Shown here piece after piece: positions 1 to 9,147 of a DNA stretch of 64,000 nt. The stretch is taken from positions 1 through 64,000 of the forward strand of contig CAVUGU010000020.1 of the NCBI GenBank assembly GCA_963741055.1, read 5' to 3'. Below the pieces are notes generated by a model. It did not search any database, had not been told where the DNA came from, and saw nothing but the letters and a program-made list of their open reading frames with translations. The stretch is from Bog-756 sp963741055 (GTDB lineage Bacteria > Actinomycetota > Acidimicrobiia > Acidimicrobiales > RAAP-2). The stretch's first letter is position 1. Each line of letters starts with the position of its first letter. The position numbers and the translations under genes were made by a program.

Positions 1-2
1 CG

Positions 3-218
3 GATGCGTCGGTCTTCGACACCTGGGACCCGTCCAACATCTCGCCGCTCGTCGCCTACCTGGCCACCGAGAACTGTCCTTCCTCCGGCAAGGTCTTCTT
101 CGTCCAAGGCGGACAGGTGCGCCTCTTCCAGCCGTGGACGATGACCGACTCGGTCGACAAGGACGGCCGCTGGACCGTGGCGGAGCTCCAGGCGGAGATG
201 CACCGGCTCGGCGCCTGA
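3..218 (+). CDS. Short-chain dehydrogenase/reductase, C-terminal fragment
   Basis: This is the last 71 codons of a gene that starts before the window; the frame opens at base 3 and ends at TGA 216-218. The translated end contains NISPLVAYLA followed by a GKVFFVQGG segment, the usual C-terminal strand of SDR enzymes (FabG or 17-beta-HSD-like), then a WTVAEL tail often seen in actinobacterial SDRs acting on acyl-CoA or steroid-like substrates. The catalytic Ser-Tyr-Lys and the NAD-binding motif lie outside the window, so the substrate cannot be assigned. The stop is 2 bp before the GTG of the next gene, suggesting co-transcription. Confidence 0.7.
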   Translation, partial: DASVFDTWDPSNISPLVAYLATENCPSSGKVFFVQGGQVRLFQPWTMTDSVDKDGRWTVAELQAEMHRLGA

Positions 219-220
219 CC

Positions 221-1834
221 GTGTCCCGGGTCGTCGGGCCCGCTCATCCCGGAGAGGAGACGTTCGACGCCGAGGAGGAGCGGGAGGCCGAGGCGCTCCT
301 GTCGGGTACCGGCTCGGGCGGCGACGGTGGCATCTCGATCCCCTGGCCGGTCCTCTTCCACCGGCGCGTCCGCGACCGCGTCGCGGGCTCCGACCGGTAC
401 CAGTGGTGGGTCCTCTGGACCGTGCTCGCAGGTCTGCTGTCGGTCAACATCACCTTCACCGTCTTCGTGGTGGCGCTGCCCAAGGTCGCCCACGAGCTCC
501 ACACCACCGTCTCGACACTCACCTGGACCTCCACCGGGCCGCTGCTCGCCTTCGGGGTCGCGGCGCCGATCCTCGGCAAGCTCGGCGACCTGCGCGGCTA
601 CAAGCGCCTCTACCTCGCCGGCCTGTTCGGCGCGGCGGTCAGCGTGGTGCTCACCGCGTCCGCCCCGACTGCCGGGGTGCTGATTGCCGCACGCCTGCTC
701 GACGGGGTGCAAGGTGCGGCGACCGGCGCCGCGTCGATGGCGCTGGTGCTCCAGGAGTTCTCGCACGAGGACCGAGTCAAGGCAATGGGGTGGTGGGCGC
801 TCGTCGGCGCGGGCGGCCCCGTGCTCGGGGTGACCATCGGTGCCCCGATCATCCAGTACTACGGATGGCGCGCCCTCTTCTGGGGCGAGCTCCCGCTCAT
901 GGCGATCGCCGCGGTGCTGGCGATCGTCGTCCTGCCGGCGCGCGACCGGTCGCGCGTCGAAGCCCCCTCTCGCAAATCGCCGGAAGAAGCCTCCGAAAAG
1001 ACGAGCCACTGGCGCGAGCTCGACTGGGCCGGTTCGGCGACCCTCTCCGGATCGGTGGTCGCGGGACTCCTCGCGCTCAATCTCGCTCCCTCCTGGGGAT
1101 TCGCCTCGCCGAAGACGATCGCGCTCTTCGCGCTCAGCGTGGTCCTCGCGGTCGCCTTCGTGCTCCACGAGCACCGCGCACCGAACCCGCTCATCCCGCT
1201 GCGTTACTTCCGGCGTTCCAACTTCGTCTTCCCTCTCGCATCACGTACGTCGGTCGGCTTCGCCTACATGGGTGGGTTCTTCGTCTTCCCCATCCTCATG
1301 GAGAGCGTCTACGGCTATAGCGAGACCGCGGCCGGTCTGCTCTCGACGGCACGCCCGCTCATGTTCTCGTTGTCCGCGCCCATCGCGGGGTACGCCGCGG
1401 TCAAGGTGGGGGAGCGGTGGTCGACCGTCGCGGGCGCCGCCTGCGTCCTCGCCTCGATGGTCGTCTTCACCCAGGTCGGTGCCTACCCCTCGGTGGCGGT
1501 GATCGTCGTCGCCCTGGTCCTCTCCGGGCTGGGCAACGGGATCTCGACACCCTCGACCATGGCCTCGGCCTCGAACGAGATCGCACCCGACCAGCTCGGG
1601 GTGATGAGCGCGGCTCAACTGCTCATCAGCCAGATCGGCATCGTGGCAGGCATCCAGGTAATGGTCACCGTGCAGGCCACCGCGCACGGGGGCGCGGGCG
1701 GTCTCGCTTCGTTCCACCGCGCCTACGCGGTCGGCGCGATCGTGGCGGCGGTCGCGATGGCCTGCGGATTCTTCGTCCGCGACACGCCCCGCGAAGCCCG
1801 GGGCACCAGCGACGAGGTGGCCGCGGCCCACTGA
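221..1834 (+). CDS. MFS transporter, DHA2-like drug/solute exporter
   Basis: A 537-residue polytopic membrane protein. After a soluble acidic N-terminus of about 60 residues it has about 12-14 hydrophobic segments. The loop after the second segment reads GKLGDLRGYKRLY, the MFS signature A, and a later segment has the GGPVLGVTIG pattern of motif C typical of antiporters. It probably uses the proton gradient to export a small molecule; the substrate is unknown. An ATG at 134 is in frame but would overlap the upstream dehydrogenase by 85 bp, so the GTG at 221, directly after that stop, is preferred. Confidence 0.85.
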   Translation: MSRVVGPAHPGEETFDAEEEREAEALLSGTGSGGDGGISIPWPVLFHRRVRDRVAGSDRYQWWVLWTVLAGLLSVNITFTVFVVALPKVAHELHTTVSTLTWTSTGPLLAFGVAAPILGKLGDLRGYKRLYLAGLFGAAVSVVLTASAPTAGVLIAARLLDGVQGAATGAASMALVLQEFSHEDRVKAMGWWALVGAGGPVLGVTIGAPIIQYYGWRALFWGELPLMAIAAVLAIVVLPARDRSRVEAPSRKSPEEASEKTSHWRELDWAGSATLSGSVVAGLLALNLAPSWGFASPKTIALFALSVVLAVAFVLHEHRAPNPLIPLRYFRRSNFVFPLASRTSVGFAYMGGFFVFPILMESVYGYSETAAGLLSTARPLMFSLSAPIAGYAAVKVGERWSTVAGAACVLASMVVFTQVGAYPSVAVIVVALVLSGLGNGISTPSTMASASNEIAPDQLGVMSAAQLLISQIGIVAGIQVMVTVQATAHGGAGGLASFHRAYAVGAIVAAVAMACGFFVRDTPREARGTSDEVAAAH

Positions 1835-1876
1835 GGCTGGCCGATCCCCGACTGGCGGTACCAGAGGGTCGCGGGC

Positions 1877-2281
1877 TCAGCTGGTGATGGCCTGGATCCG
1901 GGCGGCCATCTCGGCCGTCGACGGGTCCGGGGTGACCGTCTGGAGCGCCATCAGCTTCGCGATGTCCCCCTCCACCTTGATCTTCCCCTGCATGAACGCC
2001 TGCAGACCGGCCTGCGGATTGCCCTCGACGAGGATCTCGCGAGCGATGTCGTAGCCGACGGTGACCGTGAGGTCGACCGGATCGATGTGGCCGTCGTCGA
2101 GGACGAGCTCGCCGCTGCTCGTGTCGGCGTGCGCGTCGATGGTGCCGTCGCCGAAGGGGACCTCGACCACGACCAGGTTCATCCGGATGTCGTGGTCGAT
2201 GGCACCGCTGCCCTCGTACTCGGCGCGGATGGTCCGCGCCTCGGCGAGCCACTCGTCGGAGAGGAAGGGATAGGTGGGCAT
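1877..2281 (-). CDS. SCP2-like sterol-carrier domain protein
   Basis: A 134-residue soluble protein. It has an N-terminal MPTYPFLSDEW segment, a central region with IDAHADTSSGEL and LTVTVGYDIA, and a C-terminal half containing QAFMQGKIKVEGDIAKLM. The last block is the characteristic end of SCP2 domains, which bind lipids or acyl-CoA in a hydrophobic tunnel. Such proteins accompany fatty-acid or steroid metabolism, which fits the dehydrogenase at the left edge, but no enzymatic activity is implied. The ATG at 2281 is chosen because the family starts near MPTYPF; the open frame continues upstream without similarity. The gene converges with the MFS gene and diverges from the esterase. Confidence 0.8.
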   Translation of the reverse strand: MPTYPFLSDEWLAEARTIRAEYEGSGAIDHDIRMNLVVVEVPFGDGTIDAHADTSSGELVLDDGHIDPVDLTVTVGYDIAREILVEGNPQAGLQAFMQGKIKVEGDIAKLMALQTVTPDPSTAEMAARIQAITS

Positions 2282-2424
2282 TGCGATGCTGCTCCTTGCG
2301 GTTCGGGGTCGTCGGTGCGCCGACTCTACCAACCGGCCCCTGTCGGCCTTGGGGGCCACGACGTGGTTCGAAGAGGCGCCGTCGAGGGGTTGCCCGGCCA
2401 GGCCGGTTGGTAGCATCACCACCC

Positions 2425-3198
2425 GTGACTGCTCCGATCCTCCCTGGTTGCGAGCCGTGGACGTCCGCCGGCGGCTCGCACGGCGTTCTCGTGCTGCACG
2501 GCTTCACCGGCAACCCGCAGTCGATGAGGCCGCTCGCCGAGGCCCTGGCCGCGGCCGGCTTCACCGTCGACCTCCCGTTGCTGGCGGGCCACGGCACCTC
2601 GATCGAGGACATGGTGCCGACCCGCTGGTCGGACTGGTCGAAGGGAGCCGATCTGGCGTACGAGTTGCTCGCGTCGCGCTGCGAGCGGGTCGCGGTGGCC
2701 GGCCTCTCGATGGGCGGAACGCTCGCGTGCTGGCTGGCCGAGCGCCACGTCGACGTGGCGGGCATCGCGGTGGTGAACCCGTTCGTCGACCCACCGGCGC
2801 CGGAGTTTCGAGAGGCGATCGGCCAGCTCCTCGATCAGGGCACCGAAGTGCTCGACGGGATCGGCTCGGACATCGCAAAGGTCGGCTCCTACGAGGCCGC
2901 CTACAAGGGGACGCCGCTCGCCGCGCTCCTCTCGCTCTTCGACGGCGTGGACGAGGTGTATCCCGCCCTCGGCTCGATCACCTGTCCGACCCTCCTGCTC
3001 TCCAGCCGAGAAGACCACGTGGTCGCACCGGTGTCGGGCGACGTGCTCGAGGCCAGCGTCGGTGGCCCGATGGAGCGGGTCTTCCTCGAGCGCAGCTACC
3101 ACGTCGCGACTCTCGACTGGGACGCTCCGCTCATCGAAGAGCGGGTGGTGGCCTTCGCGGACCAGGTGCTGGGCGGCCCCGGGGCCGTCGCCGCTTGA
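2425..3198 (+). CDS. Alpha/beta hydrolase, carboxylesterase EST30-like
   Basis: A 257-residue cytoplasmic hydrolase. The oxyanion HGF motif is at residues 25-27, the nucleophile elbow GLSMGG places Ser at about 95, and Asp at about 197 (SREDHV) and His at about 226 (SYHVAT) complete a triad spaced as in Geobacillus EST30-type carboxylesterases and monoacylglycerol lipases. It probably hydrolyses short or medium acyl esters. The GTG start at 2425 gives the family-length N-terminus. Its TGA overlaps the ATG of gatC, so it is probably the first gene of the gat operon, though the functional link is unclear. Confidence 0.87.
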   Translation: MTAPILPGCEPWTSAGGSHGVLVLHGFTGNPQSMRPLAEALAAAGFTVDLPLLAGHGTSIEDMVPTRWSDWSKGADLAYELLASRCERVAVAGLSMGGTLACWLAERHVDVAGIAVVNPFVDPPAPEFREAIGQLLDQGTEVLDGIGSDIAKVGSYEAAYKGTPLAALLSLFDGVDEVYPALGSITCPTLLLSSREDHVVAPVSGDVLEASVGGPMERVFLERSYHVATLDWDAPLIEERVVAFADQVLGGPGAVAA

Positions 3199-3506
3199 TG
3201 GCGGAACCGCACCGCATCACCCGCGAGGACGTGGCCCACGTCGCCTCGCTCGCTCGTCTCGAGTTGAGCGAGGAGGAGCTCGAGCTCTTCACCGGACAGC
3301 TGGCGGACGTGCTCGACCACGCGGCCGACGTGGCCGCGCTCGACCTGGCCGGGGTCGAGCGAACTGCGCATCCGCTCGCGCTGACCAACGTGCTCCGGCC
3401 CGATCAGCTCCGTCCGGTCCTCGACCGCGAGGAGGTGCTCGGGCAGGCCCCGTCCGTCGAGGACCATCGCTTCCGAGTGCCCCCGATCCTCGGGGAGGCA
3501 CCGTGA
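3198..3506 (+). CDS. gatC: Asp-tRNA(Asn)/Glu-tRNA(Gln) amidotransferase subunit C
   Basis: A 102-residue protein of normal GatC length. It starts with the family pattern ITREDVAHVASLARLELSEE and ends with a segment containing LRPD and FRVPPIL. GatC is the small linker subunit that wraps around GatA and holds it to GatB in the transamidation complex, which converts misacylated Glu-tRNA(Gln) or Asp-tRNA(Asn) to the correct aminoacyl-tRNA. The ATG overlaps the esterase stop (TGATG), and its own stop overlaps the GTG of gatA, so the three gat genes are translationally coupled. Confidence 0.95.
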   Translation: MAEPHRITREDVAHVASLARLELSEEELELFTGQLADVLDHAADVAALDLAGVERTAHPLALTNVLRPDQLRPVLDREEVLGQAPSVEDHRFRVPPILGEAP

Positions 3507-4969
3507 ACGCGAAACGGACGGCCGCCGACCTGGCGTCTTCGGTGCGCACCGGGGTCCGCCGCGCTTCGGACGTGGTGGAGGAGCACCTCGCTGCGATCGA
3601 GGCGGGAGAGGAGCAGATCCACGCCTTCAACCTGGTGACCGCCGACGAGGCCCGTGCCCGGGCCCGCGCCGTCGACGCTCAGGTGGCGAGGGGCGAGGAT
3701 CCGGGCCCGCTCGCCGGTGTGCCGGTCGCCTTGAAGGACAACCTCTGCACCCGGGGGGTGCCGACGAGCTGCTCGTCCCGGATCCTCGAGGGCTGGCGCC
3801 CTCCCTACGACGCGACGGTCGTCACTCGGCTGGCCAGGGCCGGAGCGGTCCTGGTCGGCAAGACCAACATGGACGAGTTCGCCATGGGCTCCTCGACCGA
3901 GGCGTCGGCCTTCGGACCGACCTACAACCCCCACGACACCGGGCGGGTCCCGGGCGGCTCTTCGGGCGGCTCCGCCGCGGCGGTGGCGGCCGGTTTCGTG
4001 CCGCTCGCGCTCGGCTCCGACACCGGCGGCTCGATCCGCCAGCCGGCCGCGCTCTGCGGGGTGGTGGGGATGAAGCCGACCTACGGTGCGGTCTCCCGCT
4101 ACGGCCTGGTCGCGTTCGCCAGCTCGCTCGACCAGATCGGCCCGCTCGCGACCTCGGTCGCCGACGCCGCGCTGCTCTTCGACGTGATCGGCGGCCACGA
4201 TCCCTGCGACTCGACGTCGCTCGACCAGCCGATCCCGTCGGTCCTCTCGGGCATCGAGGACGGGGTCGACGGACTCGGGGTCGGCGTGCTCACCGAGCTC
4301 CTCGACACGGCTGATCCCGATATCGCGGCCCGGGTGCGTGAGGCGGCCGACGCGCTCGCGGCGGCCGGCGCGCGGGTCGAAGAGGTCTCGGTTCCCGAGG
4401 TGACCCTCGGCCTATCGGCCTACTACCTCATCGCGCCCGGCGAGGCCTCCTCCAATCTCGCCCGCTACGACGGGGTGCGCTACGGCCTGCGAGTCGACGC
4501 GCCCGACACCGCGGCGATGAACACCGCCACCCGGACCGCCGGCTTCGGGGCGGAGGTCAAGCGGCGCATCATGCTCGGGACCTACGTGCTCTCCGCGGGG
4601 TACGTGGACGCGTACTACAACCAGGCGCTGCGGGTCCGGACTCGGATCATCGAGGGGTTCGCGACCGCCTACTCGCGCTACGACGTGCTCCTCGGCCCGA
4701 CCACGCCGACCACCGCGTTCGCCCTCGGCGAAAAGACCGGCGACCCCTACGCGATGTACCTCTCCGACGTGTGCACCGTCCCCTCCAACCTGGCCGGCCA
4801 CCCCGCCGTCTCGGTTCCCTTCGGCACCGGCGACGACGGCTTGCCGGTCGGGGTGCAGGTGCTCGGGCCGGCACTCGCCGAAGGAGTGGTCTTCCGGGTG
4901 GCGGCAGCCCTCGAGGCGGTGGCTCCCGAGTCCGCCGCGCCGGTCCTCGCCCGGAGAAGCGCCCGATGA
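3503..4969 (+). CDS. gatA: Asp-tRNA(Asn)/Glu-tRNA(Gln) amidotransferase subunit A
   Basis: A 488-residue amidase-signature enzyme that hydrolyses glutamine and delivers ammonia to GatB. The Ser-cisSer-Lys triad is visible: Lys78 in VALKDN, Ser153 in GGSSGGS and Ser177 in DTGGSIRQP, numbering almost identical to characterised GatA. The glycine- and serine-rich amidase signature is intact over its full length. The GTG start overlaps the last bases of gatC (GTGA), and the ATG of gatB overlaps its stop (ATGA), giving a tight gatC-gatA-gatB operon. Confidence 0.97.
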   Translation: MNAKRTAADLASSVRTGVRRASDVVEEHLAAIEAGEEQIHAFNLVTADEARARARAVDAQVARGEDPGPLAGVPVALKDNLCTRGVPTSCSSRILEGWRPPYDATVVTRLARAGAVLVGKTNMDEFAMGSSTEASAFGPTYNPHDTGRVPGGSSGGSAAAVAAGFVPLALGSDTGGSIRQPAALCGVVGMKPTYGAVSRYGLVAFASSLDQIGPLATSVADAALLFDVIGGHDPCDSTSLDQPIPSVLSGIEDGVDGLGVGVLTELLDTADPDIAARVREAADALAAAGARVEEVSVPEVTLGLSAYYLIAPGEASSNLARYDGVRYGLRVDAPDTAAMNTATRTAGFGAEVKRRIMLGTYVLSAGYVDAYYNQALRVRTRIIEGFATAYSRYDVLLGPTTPTTAFALGEKTGDPYAMYLSDVCTVPSNLAGHPAVSVPFGTGDDGLPVGVQVLGPALAEGVVFRVAAALEAVAPESAAPVLARRSAR

Positions 4970-6417
4970 AGCCGGGCTGGGAGATGGTGGTCGGGCTCGA
5001 GGTCCACTCCGAGCTGAAGACCGCCACCAAGCTCTTCTGCGGGTGCCCGAACACCTTCGGATCGGAACCCAACACCAACATCTGCCCGGTGTGCCTCGGG
5101 CTGCCCGGCTCCTTGCCGGTCCTCAACCAGAAGGCGGTCGAGCTGGCCATGGCCATCGGCACCGCACTCCACTGCGAGGTCCGGCCCTCCACCTTCCACC
5201 GGAAGAACTACTTCTATCCGGACATGGCGAAGGACTACCAGATCAGCCAGTACGACGAGCCGCTCAACGTGGGGGGCTTCCTCGATCTCCCCGGTGGCTC
5301 CCGCGTCGGCATCGTGCGCGCCCACATGGAGGAGGACACCGGAAAGACCACCCACGCCGGCTCCTCGGGGCGCATCCACGGCGCCGACTACTCGCTCGTC
5401 GACTACAACCGCTCGGGCGTCCCGCTGGTCGAGATCGTGAGCGAACCCGACATCTCCTCGGCGGCAGAGGCTCGGGAGTACGTGCGTGAGCTGCGGGGCA
5501 TCCTCGTCGGCTCGGGCGCGTCGGACGGGAAGATGGAGGAGGGCTCGATGCGGGTCGACGCCAACGTCTCGGTCCGCCGGTCGGGGAGCGACGTGCTCGG
5601 CACCCGGTGCGAGATCAAGAACCTGAACTCGGTGCACTCGCTCGGCCGCGCCGTCGACTACGAGGCCGACCGCCAGATCGCGCTCCTCGAGGCCGGGGAA
5701 GCGGTGGAGCAGCAGACTCGGCACTGGGACGAGGACGCCGGGCGGACGGTCGCCCTCCGCTCGAAGGAGGAGGCCTACGACTACCGCTACTTCCTCGAGC
5801 CCGACCTGGTCCCCCTGGTGCCCTCCGCCGAGTGGGTGACCGCGGTCGGCGACACCTTGGGGCTGCTCCCCGCGGCCCGGCGCCAGCGCCTGGTCGAACT
5901 CCTCGAAGCGGACGGTGCCGCGCGCGACGCCCAGCTCCAGCAAGTGGGGACCGTCGTCGAGCATTCCCTCGACGACCTGGTGGTGGCCGCGGTCGCCGGA
6001 GGGGTGCCCTCGGCGCTCGCCCTCGCCCGCACCGCCAACGAGGCGGCGAGAGAGCCCGAAGCGGCCCGCCGCCTCGACCCCGACGCCTTCTTGGCCCTGC
6101 TCACCATGGAGCACGAGGGGAGCCTGTCGGCGACCCAGGCGAAAGTGGTGCTCTCCGACCTCCTCGAGGCCGGAGGAGGCGACCCCGAAGCGCTCGCGGC
6201 CGCCCGGGGCTTCGAGGCGATGTCGGAGGACTCGCTGGCGGCCACGGTCGCCGAGGTGATCGCCGCGCACCCCGACGAGTGGGCTCGTTACCGCGAGGGC
6301 GGAGAGAAGGCCGACAAGCTGACCGGCTTCTTCACCGGGCAGGTGATGAAGGCCACCCGGGGGCAGGCCGACGGGAAGGCCGTGGCCGCGGAGCTCGCCC
6401 GTCTACGGGGTGCCTGA
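4966..6417 (+). CDS. gatB: Asp-tRNA(Asn)/Glu-tRNA(Gln) amidotransferase subunit B
   Basis: A 483-residue kinase/amidotransferase subunit. The N-terminus carries VGLEVHSELKTATKLFC, followed by a zinc-binding CGC...CPVC arrangement at about residues 25-45, and KNYFYPDMAKDYQISQYD typical of the GatB cradle domain. The C-terminal GatB/YqeY tail, which contacts tRNA, is present and ends with a family-like FFTGQVMKAT segment. It phosphorylates the misacylated aminoacyl side chain and transfers ammonia channelled from GatA. The last 15 bp overlap the 3' end of the convergent GH43 gene. Confidence 0.97.
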   Translation: MKPGWEMVVGLEVHSELKTATKLFCGCPNTFGSEPNTNICPVCLGLPGSLPVLNQKAVELAMAIGTALHCEVRPSTFHRKNYFYPDMAKDYQISQYDEPLNVGGFLDLPGGSRVGIVRAHMEEDTGKTTHAGSSGRIHGADYSLVDYNRSGVPLVEIVSEPDISSAAEAREYVRELRGILVGSGASDGKMEEGSMRVDANVSVRRSGSDVLGTRCEIKNLNSVHSLGRAVDYEADRQIALLEAGEAVEQQTRHWDEDAGRTVALRSKEEAYDYRYFLEPDLVPLVPSAEWVTAVGDTLGLLPAARRQRLVELLEADGAARDAQLQQVGTVVEHSLDDLVVAAVAGGVPSALALARTANEAAREPEAARRLDPDAFLALLTMEHEGSLSATQAKVVLSDLLEAGGGDPEALAAARGFEAMSEDSLAATVAEVIAAHPDEWARYREGGEKADKLTGFFTGQVMKATRGQADGKAVAAELARLRGA

Positions 6418-7494
6418 CCAGACCACCTCGCCGTCGAGGAGGCCGAGGCTCGGAGGCGGCTCCCAGGCCGCCAGGTAGGGCCCCCTCCGGAGCAGCCCGA
6501 TCCTCGCGATGAAGACCGGTCGTGGGGGGAAGTCGGGTTTCGGCGCGAGAGAGTGCCACGGGCTGTAGAGGAGCCAGAGACCGGACGCGTCCTCGAAGAC
6601 GGACTCCTCTCCTGGCCCCAGGCCCTGCGCGTTGGAGCCGAGCAGGGGCAGCGTCGAGGTGTCCGCGCAGGGACCGGTGGGGCCGGCACACCGTGCCGCA
6701 CCGATCGCGTAGGCGGGCTGGTTGAACCAGTTCCCCGAGTAGAAGACCCAGTACGCGCGGTCGACCTCGACCATCTGTGGTGCCTCGACGATGCTCCCTT
6801 GCCAGGCCTCGTCGGGCTCCATGAGCAGGCTCGGTCGCCCGGTGAGGGTGAGCCCGTCCGCGCTGAGCGGCTGTGACCAGAGCATGGTCGGGGTCGACGC
6901 GCCACCGATGTTCTGGTCGGACTTCCAGAGCATCCAGTGCGCCCCCGACGAGTCGGTGAAGACGCGCGGGTCGATCGAACCTCCGAGGCCGAGTTGACAG
7001 ATCAAAGGAGTGGCCCGTGCAACGAAGGGCCCCCGCGGCGACGTCCCCGACGCGCTGCCGATGCACTCGGTCGGCGGAGACCAGCCGCGCAGCATTGCGG
7101 TGAAGTACAGCTCCCAGGTCGACCCGAAGCGGTGCACGTCCGGCGCCCAGGTGTACCCCGGCGTCGCCCATGCCGGAAGCGCGGGGAGGACGTCTTGCAC
7201 CGGGCTCCACGACTCGAAGTCGGTGCTCGTGGCGACCGGCACGTTGAGCAGTCCCGGCACGCCGCTCGTGTAGAGGAAGTAGCGGCCGTCGGCCACCAGG
7301 AGGTACGGGTCGGACTCGTCCTCGCCCGACGAGACCGCAACACCCGGCGTGAAGGGGTCGGGACTCAGCGGCGGGGTGAACGGACCGGGCGCCGCCAGCT
7401 GGTCGGGCGTCCGGCTCGAGGCGCCGCGCGCCTCGGGTGAGGTCGAGGCAGCGAGCGCCGCGACTGCCGCCGGGGCGAGGGTGAGCGCCACCAC
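6403..7494 (-). CDS. Secreted glycoside hydrolase family 43 protein
   Basis: A roughly 363-residue five-bladed propeller-type glycosidase, probably acting on arabinose- or xylose-containing glycans. The three GH43 acidic positions are recognisable: Asp in DESDPYLLV, Asp in GSIDPRVF and Glu in IVEAPQMV. A hydrophobic N-terminus (LTLAPAAVAALAAS) looks like the core of a signal peptide, so the protein is probably exported. The GTG at 7494 leaves no positively charged n-region. An ATG at 7549 is one frame off and would supply MSAREGGRARGAR; a single-base insertion in the C run at 7529-7535 may have split the true start. Linkage specificity cannot be read from the sequence. Confidence 0.75.
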   Translation of the reverse strand: MVALTLAPAAVAALAASTSPEARGASSRTPDQLAAPGPFTPPLSPDPFTPGVAVSSGEDESDPYLLVADGRYFLYTSGVPGLLNVPVATSTDFESWSPVQDVLPALPAWATPGYTWAPDVHRFGSTWELYFTAMLRGWSPPTECIGSASGTSPRGPFVARATPLICQLGLGGSIDPRVFTDSSGAHWMLWKSDQNIGGASTPTMLWSQPLSADGLTLTGRPSLLMEPDEAWQGSIVEAPQMVEVDRAYWVFYSGNWFNQPAYAIGAARCAGPTGPCADTSTLPLLGSNAQGLGPGEESVFEDASGLWLLYSPWHSLAPKPDFPPRPVFIARIGLLRRGPYLAAWEPPPSLGLLDGEVVWSGTP

Positions 7495-7549
7495 CAGCCC
7501 GAGGAGCAGCCCGCGCGCCCCTGGCGCGTCCCCCTTCGCGTGCGCTCAT

Positions 7550-8111
7550 CGTGGCCGTCGACCTCTGGACATCTCGTCGCGGAGCGCTCGCTCCCTCCCT
7601 TCCGCGGGCTCGCGACTCTACTTCCGGGGCTTCCTTCCCTCCGCACTTGGGGAAGAACGGTGGACATCTTGGGCACGAAGTGGTGGACATCGCGTGGCTG
7701 TCTGCGGATTGCCGAAAAATACGGAGGATAAGATCGGGATTTCGCGGGATCCTCTTGACCCGCAAACCGGCGCGCTTCACAGTGTCAATTGTTCGGAAGC
7801 TGAAGCCCTGAAAACGAGGGTGGACAAGGTCCGGCGTAGGGTTGCAAGACCACACGACGGAATCAGTTCGCACGAGTGACAGGGCCGTAGGTGACCGGCG
7901 CGGTGGTCCGGGGAACAGGTCGTTGTGCCCTCGCGGGCGGAGCGATCGGGTGCCCTTCGAGTTGTCCGACACGACTCGGCAAGGGCGGAGCTGGTCTCAC
8001 CATGCACGTGGCCCCAAGGAGCTGGGTCGGTTCCGGCCGCCCGGTTACTTGGGGCTGCGTCGCGTCCGTACCGGTCGCGCCCACTCGCCACGGTGCGGGC
8101 GTGTTCCCTCC
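7550..8111. other. Non-coding gap with short direct repeats
   Basis: No convincing gene was found in these 560 bases between two leftward genes. Base composition drops in GC around 7690-7810. The 10-mer GGTGGACATC occurs at 7659-7668 and 7682-7691, and CTGGACATCTCG lies nearby at 7564. A TTGACA-like hexamer is present on the minus strand at 7788-7783, but no good -10 follows at normal spacing. The segment could hold the GH43 promoter or a remnant of a mobile-element end. Confidence 0.4.
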
Positions 8112-9029
8112 TCAGTGCCGGTGGACCACCGCGGCGTGCGAATGATGCGGCTCCATCTGGCACGGGTCGTCGACTTCGTCGTTGCACCGTTCGCACTCGA
8201 GCTCGAGCGTGCTGTGGGAGATGCCGAAGGGTGCGGCGATGGTGACTTTCACCTGATCGCCGACCTGTTGGGCCTCCTCGAGAGTCGGGTGACCGGTCAG
8301 TACCACGTGCGCGGACAGCACCCGCATCTCGCTCGAGAGGCTCCACACGTGCAGGTCGTGCACTTCGCCGACACCGGGCACCGCGGACATCGCGGTGGTC
8401 AGCTCGGAGAGGTCGAGGTCGGCAGGGGTGGATTCGAGGAGGATGGCCACGCTGCCGACCAGGATCCGGGTCGCCTGCACCACGATGATCGCCGCGACCA
8501 CCAGCGCCGAGACCGGGTCGAGCCACGTCGCGCTGGGCTCGACGAGGAGGATTGCCGCACCGAGCACGACCGCGAGCGAGGCGAGCGCGTCACCGCCCAT
8601 GTGCAGGACGGCCGCCCGGACGTTCAGGTCGCGCGAGCGGTCGCGGAGCACCAGCATCGCGATGCCGTTGACGACGAGACCGAGCGAGGCCACCACCACC
8701 ACGATCCCCGCTCGGACCGGTTCGGGATGTCCGAACCGGTGCACGCTCTCGATCACGATGAGCACCGTCACCACCGCGACGAGCGACGCGTTGGCCAACG
8801 CGGCGAGGATGGTCGCGCGGTGGTTGCCGTACGTGCGGGCGGCACTCGCAGGACGCAGGGCGAGCCGCACCGCGACCAGCGACAGCGCGAGAGCGCCCGC
8901 GTCGACCAGGTTGTGGCCGGCGTCGGCGAGCAGGCCGGTCGAGTGTGCGGCCGCTGCGAAGCCTGCCTGAACGATCACCAGCCCCGCGTTGAGGGCGAGG
9001 GCGATTGCGAACCTGTGCGTGCGATCCAT
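8112..9029 (-). CDS. Cation diffusion facilitator (CDF) metal exporter
   Basis: A 305-residue inner-membrane transporter with six hydrophobic segments and a cytoplasmic C-terminal domain. The metal site is recognisable: ADAGHNLVDAG in TM2 (the HxxxD pair of Zn-transporting CDFs) and HMGGDALAS in TM5 (HxxxD). The C-terminal domain contains VHDLHVWSLSSEM, a conserved CDF dimerisation motif. A His-rich tail (EPHHSHAAVVHRH) may bind metal. It most resembles CzcD/ZitB zinc exporters driven by proton antiport, though cobalt or cadmium cannot be excluded. The ATG at 9029 gives the normal short N-terminus before TM1. Confidence 0.9.
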   Translation of the reverse strand: MDRTHRFAIALALNAGLVIVQAGFAAAAHSTGLLADAGHNLVDAGALALSLVAVRLALRPASAARTYGNHRATILAALANASLVAVVTVLIVIESVHRFGHPEPVRAGIVVVVASLGLVVNGIAMLVLRDRSRDLNVRAAVLHMGGDALASLAVVLGAAILLVEPSATWLDPVSALVVAAIIVVQATRILVGSVAILLESTPADLDLSELTTAMSAVPGVGEVHDLHVWSLSSEMRVLSAHVVLTGHPTLEEAQQVGDQVKVTIAAPFGISHSTLELECERCNDEVDDPCQMEPHHSHAAVVHRH

Positions 9030-9147
9030 CGGTGCTCCCTCCCTTCAGCCTACCCGTGCCCCTCGATTCGACCTCTCGACACCGATCGTCTCCCCGCATC
9101 GGCGCGGCTAACTTTCACTCTCGCCGAGGAGGGGTGGTGAGGCCGAC

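Noticed and set aside
4747..6270. A 507-codon leftward open frame within gatA-gatB
   Set aside because: Shadow of gatB; GatB motifs on the + strand are complete.
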